Shown piece by piece: positions 6,317 to 11,476 of a stretch of 11,476 bases of DNA (positions within the stretch are counted from its first letter, which is position 1; each line of letters opens with the position of its first letter). The DNA comes from Pseudomonas_S sp047607345 (lineage in GTDB: Bacteria; Pseudomonadota; Gammaproteobacteria; Xanthomonadales; Xanthomonadaceae). The stretch spans positions 1 through 11,476 of the forward strand of contig JASGDF010000215.1 of NCBI GenBank assembly GCA_047607345.1. Reading direction: 5' to 3'. The notes below the pieces were generated by a model. The model was not told where the DNA came from. It was given only the letters and a program-made list of their open reading frames with translations, and searched no databases. Both the position numbers and the translations under genes were made by a program.

Positions 6317-7635
6317 GACACCTCCGCGACGGCCGCGGACGCCGGCAGCGGCTCGGCATGCTCGGGCACGCCGAAGCGCTGGAACGCGATGCGCCGTTCC
6401 ACCGGGTAGTACTCGCGCCCGAGCATGCGCGCGATGATGCAGGCGTTGCGGTAGCAGCCCATGCCCAGGTCGGGCGAGGCCAGGCCATGGGTATGCAGCT
6501 CGGCGTTCTGCACCAGGATGCGCCCGTCATCGGACACCGCGTAGTGGCGGTCGACCGCGAAGCGGTCGCGCTGGTCGCGGCGGATCCGCTCGGCGATCGG
6601 CGCGAGGAACTCCGGCATCCGCGCCTGGTAGCCGGTGGCCAGCACCAGCGCGTCGGTGCGGTGCATGTAGCCGCGGCCCTGCTCGCGCTGGTGCAGTTCC
6701 AGCAGCAATCCGCCGTCATCGCGGTGATGGCAGGCGCGCAGTTCAGTATTGGTCGCCAGTTCGGTATCGAGTGGGCCGAGCAGGCGCTTGCGGTAGAGCA
6801 GGTCGAAGATCTCGTTGATCAGCGCGCCATTGATGCCCTTGTACAGGCCGGCCTGCTGCGCGATCAGCGCGTCGCGGCGCGCGGGCGGCAGCGCGTGGAA
6901 GTAGTCGATGTACTCCGGCGAGGTCATCTCCAGGGTCAGCTTGGTGTACTCGAGCGGGAAGAACCGCGGCGAACGCGTGATCCAGTGCAACGCATAGCCG
7001 TGGCGGTCGATGTCCTGCAGCAGGTCGTGGTAGATCTCCGCCGCGCTCTGGCCACTGCCGAGCACGGTGATCGAGCGCTGCGCCTGCAGCCGCGGCTTGT
7101 CGTGGAGATAGCTCGCCGAATGGCTGACCGGCGCCCGCAGCGGGCGGCAGCAGTCGGGCAGCCACGGCATGCTGCCGGTGCCCAGCACCAGGTGCCGGCC
7201 AGCGTGGACGAACGCGCCGCCGGCATGGCGGCCGTGCACCCGGTAGCAATCCTGCGCGGCGTCGTACTCCACCCGCGTCACCTCGTGGCCGAAGCGCAGG
7301 CTGGGCAGCTGCGCGGCGGCCCACTGGCAGTACTGGTTGTACTCGCGGCGCAGCAGGAAGAAGTCCTCGCGGATGTAGAACGCGTAGAGCCGCCCCTGGG
7401 CCTTGAGGTAGTTGAGGAAGCTCAAGCGGCTGGTCGGGTCGGCCAGGGTCACCAGGTCGGCCAGGAACGGCGTCTGCAAGGTGGCGTCCTCCAGCAGCAT
7501 GCCCGGATGCCAGTCGAAACCGGCGCGGCGATCCAGGAACACCCCGTCCAGCCCGGCGATCGGCGCGGTCAGGCAGGCCAGGCCGAGGTTGAACGGGCCG
7601 ATCCCGATCGCGACGAAGTCGTGGATCTTGCTCAT
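6313..7635 (-). CDS. dfoA: Diamine N-hydroxylase (lysine/ornithine N-monooxygenase family, DesB/DfoA-like)
   Basis: This 440-residue protein is a class B flavin N-monooxygenase. It has an N-terminal FAD motif GIGPFNLGLA (residues 11-20), a WHPGMLLEDATLQTPFLADL block (42-61), an NADPH motif VLGSGQSAAE (191-200), and the C-terminal ATGY (333-336) with GLASPDLGMGCYRNA (384-398). Enzymes of this family hydroxylate the free amine of cadaverine, putrescine, lysine or ornithine using NADPH and O2 in the cytoplasm. The neighbouring decarboxylase suggests a diamine substrate here. The ATG is fixed by AGGAGG seven bases upstream (7643-7648) and overlaps the decarboxylase stop as ATGA. The 3' end overlaps dfoC as GTGA, so the three genes are translationally coupled. 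No truncation or missing motif is seen. The diamine identity (cadaverine or putrescine) is unresolved. Confidence 0.92.
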   Translation of the reverse strand: MSKIHDFVAIGIGPFNLGLACLTAPIAGLDGVFLDRRAGFDWHPGMLLEDATLQTPFLADLVTLADPTSRLSFLNYLKAQGRLYAFYIREDFFLLRREYNQYCQWAAAQLPSLRFGHEVTRVEYDAAQDCYRVHGRHAGGAFVHAGRHLVLGTGSMPWLPDCCRPLRAPVSHSASYLHDKPRLQAQRSITVLGSGQSAAEIYHDLLQDIDRHGYALHWITRSPRFFPLEYTKLTLEMTSPEYIDYFHALPPARRDALIAQQAGLYKGINGALINEIFDLLYRKRLLGPLDTELATNTELRACHHRDDGGLLLELHQREQGRGYMHRTDALVLATGYQARMPEFLAPIAERIRRDQRDRFAVDRHYAVSDDGRILVQNAELHTHGLASPDLGMGCYRNACIIARMLGREYYPVERRIAFQRFGVPEHAEPLPASAAVAEVS

Positions 7636-9182
7636 GCGCCTGCCTCCTGGCGCGCGGCCTCGGCGGCCAGCTGCTCGCCCTGCCGGCGCACCAGCGCGAC
7701 CAGCCCGGCCAGCCCGTCGCGGCCGAGGCCCGGGTTGAGCAGGGTGAACTTGAGGTACTGGTGGCCGTCCACGCGGGTGGCGGCGATCATCGCCTGGCCG
7801 CTGCGCGACAGGCGCTGGCGGATGCGTCGGTTGAGCGCGTCGAGCGCGGCCCCGTCGCGCCATCCCTGCGGGCGGAAGCGGAACACCAGCGTGCTCAGTT
7901 CCGGCGCCTCGTGCGCGAGTTCGAAACAGCCCTGCCGCGCGAGCAGCGCATGGCCTTCGCGGGCCAGCGCCAGCACCTGGTCGAACATCTCGCCGATCGC
8001 GTCGGCGCCGACCGTGCGCAGGCTCAGCCACAGCTTGAGCGCGTCGAAGCGGCGCGTGGTCTGCAGACTCTTGTCGACCAGGTTGGGGATGCCTTCGGCC
8101 GCCTGCGTGGACGGGTTGAGGTAGTCGGCGTGGTAGGTCAGGTGCGCCAAGTGGCGCCGCTCGCGCACCAGGAACGCGCTGCAGCTGACCGGCTGGAAGA
8201 ACGACTTGTGGTAATCCACCGTCACCGAGTCGGCCTGCTCGATGCCGGCGAGCAGGCCGCGATGGCGCGGCGACACCAGCAGGCCGCCGCCGTAGGCAGC
8301 ATCGACGTGCAACCACAGTCCGCGCTGCCGGCACAGCGCGGCGATCTGCGGCAGCGGATCGATGCTGCCGAAATCGGTGGTGCCGGCGGTGGCGACCACC
8401 GCCATCGGCCACTGGCCTTGTGCGTCGGCCGCCTCCAGCGCGCGCGCCAGCGCCGCCACGTCCATGCGCCGATGCTGGTCGCAGTCCACCGCCACCACCG
8501 CGTCGAAGCCCAGGCCGAGCACCGCCGCGGACTTGCGCACGCTGAAGTGGCTGGCGCGCGAGGCGAAGATGCGCAGCCTGCGGAAGTCGTCCGGCAGGCC
8601 GTGGTGCCGGGTCGCGCCCTCCCGGTAGCGCGGTGCGCAGCAGTTGTCGCGCGCCAGCAGCATCGCCATCAGGTTGGACTGGGTACCGCCACTGGTGAAC
8701 ACGCCGTCGGCGTCCTCGCCCAGCCCCAGCCGCGCGGCGGTCCAGTCCACCAGCTTCTGCTCGATCAACGTGGCGCCAGCGCTCTGGTCCCAGGTATCCA
8801 TCGAGGTGTTGACCGCCGACAGCAGCAGCTCGGCGAGCAGCGCGACGTTGAGCACCGGGCAGTTCAGGTGCGCGGCGTAGCGCGGATGGTGGAAGTAGAC
8901 GGCGTCGCGCAGGTACAGCGCCTCCACTTCGTCCAGCGCCTCGGCGATGCCGGGCAGGCGCCGGTCCAGGTCGATGCCGGCGAAGCGTTCGCGCAGCTCG
9001 GCGGGGGTAATTCCGCTGAACGGGCGATCCACGCCGGCCAGCGTGCGCCGGACCAGCGCCAGGCCCTGTTGCAGCTGGTCGCGGTAGCTCTCCAGATTGC
9101 TTTCGTTGAAAAGTGCGGCGTCCGCCAACAGGGCCGAGCAGGGCAGCGGAATGATCGGGGAAAACGGCGTGGACAGGTTCAT
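7632..9182 (-). CDS. dfoJ: PLP-dependent L-lysine/ornithine decarboxylase of siderophore synthesis (DesA/DfoJ-like)
   Basis: This 516-residue group II PLP decarboxylase shows TSGGTQSN (residues 163-170), the stacking histidine in ASRASHFSVRKSA (His212), HVDAAYGGG (292-300) and the Schiff-base lysine in DYHKSFF (Lys326). The stretch YLRDAVYFHHPRYAAHLNCP (90-109) and NTSMDTWDQSAGATLIEQKL closely resemble Streptomyces DesA, which makes cadaverine from lysine for desferrioxamine. It is first in a three-gene operon; its TGA overlaps the dfoA ATG. The frame is open upstream to an ATG at 9287, but the extra 35 residues are low-complexity and Cys/Arg-rich, unlike the family. I place the start at 9182, where MNLSTPFSP begins and AGGA lies about 11 nt upstream. 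Lysine is the likelier substrate by family, but ornithine or 2,4-diaminobutyrate cannot be excluded. Confidence 0.9.
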   Translation of the reverse strand: MNLSTPFSPIIPLPCSALLADAALFNESNLESYRDQLQQGLALVRRTLAGVDRPFSGITPAELRERFAGIDLDRRLPGIAEALDEVEALYLRDAVYFHHPRYAAHLNCPVLNVALLAELLLSAVNTSMDTWDQSAGATLIEQKLVDWTAARLGLGEDADGVFTSGGTQSNLMAMLLARDNCCAPRYREGATRHHGLPDDFRRLRIFASRASHFSVRKSAAVLGLGFDAVVAVDCDQHRRMDVAALARALEAADAQGQWPMAVVATAGTTDFGSIDPLPQIAALCRQRGLWLHVDAAYGGGLLVSPRHRGLLAGIEQADSVTVDYHKSFFQPVSCSAFLVRERRHLAHLTYHADYLNPSTQAAEGIPNLVDKSLQTTRRFDALKLWLSLRTVGADAIGEMFDQVLALAREGHALLARQGCFELAHEAPELSTLVFRFRPQGWRDGAALDALNRRIRQRLSRSGQAMIAATRVDGHQYLKFTLLNPGLGRDGLAGLVALVRRQGEQLAAEAARQEAGA

Positions 9183-9359
9183 GCAGGCACAGGTCCTGAT
9201 CGGGCCGGACGCACATGCAGCGGCATGCCTCCGGCTTGGCGGCGAGGGAGAGTCGTGGATATGCGGGCGGGCGTCGCTTGTCGACATCGCCGAATGACGA
9301 TGATCGAACGCCCCCTGTGGCGATGCGAGCTGGCCTGGCTACGTGATCCGATGCCCTAG

Positions 9360-9378
9360 CCGCCTCGACACGAGGCGG
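9360..9378. repeat. Perfect 8-bp hairpin in the dfoJ leader
   Basis: CCGCCTCG and CGAGGCGG are separated by ACA. No T-run follows on either strand, so it is not a standard terminator. It lies about 180 bp upstream of the dfoJ start and would sit in the 5' leader if transcription begins near 9435. The stretch GAGGCGGGAA at its right side (9372-9381) recurs at 9433-9442, at the edge of the dyad. Confidence 0.5.
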
Positions 9379-9435
9379 GAATCTGAACATCGCCGCCTTC
9401 ATGTGCGGTCGTGGCTGCGGGCGTCCTGCCCGGAG

Positions 9436-9458
9436 GCGGGAAAACTAGCGATTCCCGC
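9436..9458. promoter_or_regulatory. Candidate operator: GCGGGAA-N9-TTCCCGC dyad upstream of dfoJ
   Basis: A perfect 7-bp inverted repeat with a 9-bp spacer (centre 9447) lies in the only region able to hold the dfo operon promoter. It overlaps the possible -10 box described separately. The same half-site with flank (GAGGCGGGAA) occurs again at 9372-9381. The geometry suits a dimeric regulator. It does not resemble the AT-rich Fur box. Confidence 0.35.
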
Positions 9459-9471
9459 GAGCGCGCGTCAA
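9442..9471 (-). promoter_or_regulatory. Weak candidate sigma-70 promoter for the dfoJAC operon
   Basis: On the minus strand TTGACG (9471-9466) is followed after 18 bp by TAGTTT (9447-9442). The -35 is good (five of six), the -10 poor (three of six). It would give a 5' leader of roughly 250 nt before the dfoJ ATG. No better-placed promoter was found closer to the gene. Confidence 0.25.
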
Positions 9472-9620
9472 TATCCCGCACTGTTCATTTTCGATGTGGT
9501 TCATGCACCGTGTTGCCGCGCCGGTGCGTGAGAATGCACGGCGACGGCAGTGCCGCGTTCGCATGCACATATCGATGAAGCGGTTACGCGATCAAGGCGT
9601 CAATCGCAGCGTCCTTCTGC

Positions 9621-9685
9621 GTAGAGCCGAGCTTGCTCGGCTGGGCTTCTCCGGGAAAGCTCCAGCCGACCATCCTCGGCTCTAC
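9621..9685. repeat. Inverted pair of GTAG-headed REP elements (SMAG-like) after kdpE
   Basis: The left copy begins GTAGAGCCGAGCTTGCTCGG (9621-9644 in full) and contains an 8-bp self-hairpin AGCCGAGC-TT-GCTCGGCT. The right copy (9662-9685) is its inverse with three differences and ends CTCGGCTCTAC. The 17-bp centre is itself largely palindromic. GTAG heads and self-complementary stems match the SMAG/REP elements of Xanthomonadales. It differs in core sequence from the palindrome at 1286, so at least two REP subfamilies are present. It starts 22 bp beyond the kdpE stop and may protect or end that transcript. Confidence 0.8.
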
Positions 9686-9706
9686 GGGTGCACGCGATGC
9701 GACGGC

Positions 9707-10438
9707 TCAACCGCGGTGGCTGCCGATGAAGCGCAGCCCCACGCCCGGCTCGGTCACGATGTAGCGCGGCGCGGCCGCCTCGTCGCCCAGCTTCTGGCGC
9801 AGCTTGCCGACCAGGATGCGCAGGTAGTGGGTGTCGCCCTGGTGGGTGGGGCCCCACAGCTCGCGCAGCAGCTGCGGCTGCGTCACCACCCTGCCTGCAT
9901 GCTTCAGCAGCAGCGCCAGCAGCGCGTACTCCTTGCGGCTCAGCGCCAGCGCCTCGCCGTCGAGCGTCACCTCGCGCAGGCCGAGGTGCACGTGCAGGCG
10001 GCCGTCGTCGAACACCGCCTCCTCCACGCTCGCCGTGCCGGTCGCGGACTGGCGCAGCAGCACGCGCACGCGCGCCATCAGCTCCTGCACACCGAACGGC
10101 TTGGTCACATAGTCATTCGCGCCGGCATCCAGCACGGCCACCTTCTCGTCCTCGCCGGCGCGCACGGTCAGCATGATCACCGGCACCGCCGACCACTCGC
10201 GGATCGCGCGCAGCACCTCGTGGCCGTCGCGGTCGGGCAGGCCGATGTCGAGCACCACCAGCTCGGCGCCCTGCCCGGCCAGCACCGCCAGCCCGTCCTC
10301 GCCGGTGGCGGCCTGCAGCACCCGGTAGCCCTGCGCGCGCAGGCTGATGTCCAGGAAGCGGCGGATCTGCGGCTCGTCGTCGATCACCAGCACGCGCGGG
10401 GCGGGAATCGCGGAAGCGGAGTCAGTCGTCATCGGCAT
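9707..10438 (-). CDS. kdpE: KdpE, OmpR-family response regulator of the Kdp potassium system
   Basis: This 243-residue protein has a receiver domain with VLVIDDEP (residues 17-23), the phospho-acceptor Asp64 in VVLDIGLPDRDG, MLTVRAGEDEKV (89-100) and Lys113 in DYVTKPF. A winged-helix DNA-binding domain follows, with LSRKEYALLALLLKHAGRVVTQPQLLRELWG and HYLRILVGKLRQKLGD. This pattern fits KdpE, which activates kdpFABC under low K+ or osmotic stress when phosphorylated by KdpD. The start at 10438 overlaps the kdpD stop region by 17 bp; an alternative ATG two codons downstream (10432) is equally possible. No clear Shine-Dalgarno sequence is seen, so translation is probably coupled to kdpD. The REP pair lies just beyond the stop. 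Confidence 0.92.
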   Translation of the reverse strand: MPMTTDSASAIPAPRVLVIDDEPQIRRFLDISLRAQGYRVLQAATGEDGLAVLAGQGAELVVLDIGLPDRDGHEVLRAIREWSAVPVIMLTVRAGEDEKVAVLDAGANDYVTKPFGVQELMARVRVLLRQSATGTASVEEAVFDDGRLHVHLGLREVTLDGEALALSRKEYALLALLLKHAGRVVTQPQLLRELWGPTHQGDTHYLRILVGKLRQKLGDEAAAPRYIVTEPGVGLRFIGSHRG

Positions 10439-11476
10439 GCACAGGCGGGGCGGGCTGCAGCAGCGGCAGGGTAATGCGGATCAGCGTGCCACGGCCATCG
10501 GCGCCGGCCAGCGCCTCCACGCTGCCGCCATGCGCGCCGATCATGCCCTGGCAGATCGTCAGCCCGAGCCCGGTGCCGTGGCGGCCGCGGTCGCCGCGCT
10601 CGACGCTGTAGAACATGTCGAAGATGCGCGCGCGCTCGTCCTCGGGGATGCCCGGGCCACGGTCGGCGACATCGATGCGCAGCGCGCCCTCGCGCAGCTG
10701 CGCGTGCACCGTCACCGGCGCGTCCGGCGGCGAGAACTTGGCGGCGTTCTCCAGCACGTTGAACAGCGCCTGCTCGACCAGCGCCGGGTGCACCCAGATC
10801 GGCGGCAGGTCCGGCGCCAGCGCCAGGTCCACCTTGGCCTGCGGCTGGTAGCGCTGCAGCCGCCGCACCGCCGAGCCGACCAGTTCGTCCACGCCGATCC
10901 AGTCGCGGTTCAAGCTCAGCCCGGTGTGGCCGAGCCGGGTCATGTCGAGCAGGTTCTGGATGTAGCGGTCCAGGCGCTCGCCCTCGAGCTGGATCGTCTC
11001 CAGCAGGCTGCGGCGATCGGCCGCGTCCATCGCCTCGCCGTAGCTGGCCAGGCTGCTGGCCGAGCCGATCATCGAGGCCAGCGGCGAGCGCAGGTCGTGC
11101 GAGACCGAGGACAGCAGGGCCGAGCGCAACCGCTCGGTCTCGCCGCTGACGCGCGCGCTCTCCAGGTCGGCGACCAGGCGCGTGCGCAGCGCGGCCTGGC
11201 CGATGTCCTCGACCATCGCCTCGGCCAGGCGCCGCTGTTCCAGGGTCGGGCGCGGCTGCGCGGCGTCGAAGCGCAGCGCCGCCACGCCCAGCGTGCCGCG
11301 CTCGGCGCGCACCGGCAGGCACCACCAGCCGGCGCCGGCGAGGGTATCGGTGTAGCGGCCTGCGGGCTGGCCGTGGCGCTGGGTCCAGTCGGCGGCGCTG
11401 CGGTCCAGCGCGCTCAGGCCCGCGCCGGGGTCGCTCTCGCGCTGCTCCAGGCGCAGCCAGGCCTCGGCGTCGAGCG
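10422..11476 (-). CDS. kdpD: KdpD sensor histidine kinase, C-terminal part (5' truncated by window)
   Basis: The frame is open to the window edge and gives 350 residues of the C-terminal half of KdpD. About the first 100 visible residues (LDAEAWLRLEQRESD...WWCLPVRAERGTLGVAAL) look like the GAF-like sensor domain. A DHp helix follows with the phospho-accepting His in SSVSHDLRSPLASMIG (about visible residue 126). The HATPase domain has the N box NVLENAAKFSPP, DRGPGIP and GTGLGLTICQGMIGAHGG. The N-terminal KdpD and USP domains and the four membrane segments would lie outside the window. The TGA overlaps the start of kdpE, the usual kdpDE order. The visible part appears intact; kdpFABC would be expected further upstream on the same strand. 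Confidence 0.92.
   Translation of the reverse strand, partial: LDAEAWLRLEQRESDPGAGLSALDRSAADWTQRHGQPAGRYTDTLAGAGWWCLPVRAERGTLGVAALRFDAAQPRPTLEQRRLAEAMVEDIGQAALRTRLVADLESARVSGETERLRSALLSSVSHDLRSPLASMIGSASSLASYGEAMDAADRRSLLETIQLEGERLDRYIQNLLDMTRLGHTGLSLNRDWIGVDELVGSAVRRLQRYQPQAKVDLALAPDLPPIWVHPALVEQALFNVLENAAKFSPPDAPVTVHAQLREGALRIDVADRGPGIPEDERARIFDMFYSVERGDRGRHGTGLGLTICQGMIGAHGGSVEALAGADGRGTLIRITLPLLQPAPPVHADDD

Larger units (their letters stand above)
9183..9706. other. Non-coding region between dfoJ start and kdpE stop
   Basis: No supported gene lies in these 524 bp. The interval is the leader/promoter region of the minus-strand dfo operon and the 3' flank of kdpE. It contains, from low to high coordinate, a perfect hairpin (9360-9378), a 23-bp dyad (9436-9458) overlapping a weak promoter, and an inverted REP pair (9621-9685). 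It is somewhat more AT-rich around 9440-9500 than its surroundings. Open frames crossing it have no family-like sequence. Confidence 0.7.

Noticed and set aside
2927..6409. Very long plus-strand open frame (1160 codons) antisense to dfoC and through the siderophore-interacting protein gene
   Set aside because: It spans two recognisable genes and their intergenic hairpin, has no domain-like sequence and is rich in Arg, Gln, His and Val. This is the usual shadow frame in very GC-rich DNA.
6223..8124. Long plus-strand frame antisense to dfoA and the start of dfoC
   Set aside because: It is a low-complexity shadow of genes with full catalytic motifs on the other strand; no family resemblance.
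9183..9287. N-terminal extension of the decarboxylase from an ATG at 9287
   Set aside because: The 35 extra residues are Cys/Arg/Pro-rich, unlike DesA-type proteins, and the family sequence starts after MNLSTPF.
9290..9306. Possible Fur box (GATCATCGTCATTCG on the minus strand)
   Set aside because: It matches only about half of the classical 19-bp consensus and lacks the symmetric second half; too weak to annotate.
7761..9359. Plus-strand frame of 532 codons antisense to the decarboxylase
   Set aside because: Same reason: the decarboxylase motifs on the minus strand are unambiguous and this frame has none.

Overview
The base composition is very GC-rich throughout. The gene set (LpoA/LppC with YraN, KdpD/KdpE) and the dispersed palindromes that begin with GTAG and end with CTAC (REP elements like the SMAG family of Stenotrophomonas) point to a gammaproteobacterium of the Xanthomonadales/Lysobacterales, for example a Lysobacter-, Luteimonas- or Pseudoxanthomonas-like genome. 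The genus cannot be fixed from the sequence alone.

Layout. Positions 1-1174 (+) carry the 3' end of lpoA (penicillin-binding-protein activator) followed 5 bp later by yraN, a conserved gammaproteobacterial pair. Positions 1178-1353 form an unusual intergenic block: two tandem 50-bp units, each with two small hairpins followed by a T-run (double terminator), running directly into a 68-bp near-perfect REP palindrome. Positions 1388-2782 (+) encode a GlcD/D-lactate-dehydrogenase-type FAD oxidoreductase. Positions 2955-3863 (+) encode a siderophore-interacting ferric-chelate reductase. It converges on a three-gene minus-strand operon (9182 down to 3917), with a short REP hairpin in the 53-bp gap between the two.

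The operon is the centrepiece. It encodes a PLP-dependent diamine-forming decarboxylase (DesA/DfoJ type), a lysine/ornithine-type N-hydroxylase (DesB/DfoA type) and a single 799-residue protein that fuses a GNAT acyltransferase to an IucA/IucC-family NIS synthetase (DfoC type). The three genes overlap by 4 bp each (ATGA, GTGA) and have good ribosome binding sites. By family knowledge this is a complete path from a basic amino acid to a hydroxamate siderophore of the desferrioxamine/bisucaberin/putrebactin class: decarboxylate, N-hydroxylate, succinylate (or acylate), then oligomerise or cyclise. The neighbouring siderophore-interacting protein would release iron from the re-imported chelate. 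No TonB-dependent receptor, exporter, Fur-family or AraC-family gene lies in the window, and no convincing Fur box is visible.

Positions 9183-9706 are a long non-coding leader/intergenic stretch with a 23-bp dyad overlapping a possible promoter, a hairpin and an inverted REP pair. Positions 9707-11476 (-) carry kdpE and the 3' part of kdpD, the K+-responsive two-component system; the kdpFABC structural genes are not visible.

The window is largely a recognisable siderophore locus placed between housekeeping and kdp genes. The least explained features are the tandem double-hairpin repeat at 1178-1285, the retained internal start site at the DfoC domain junction, and the dyad in the dfoJ leader.
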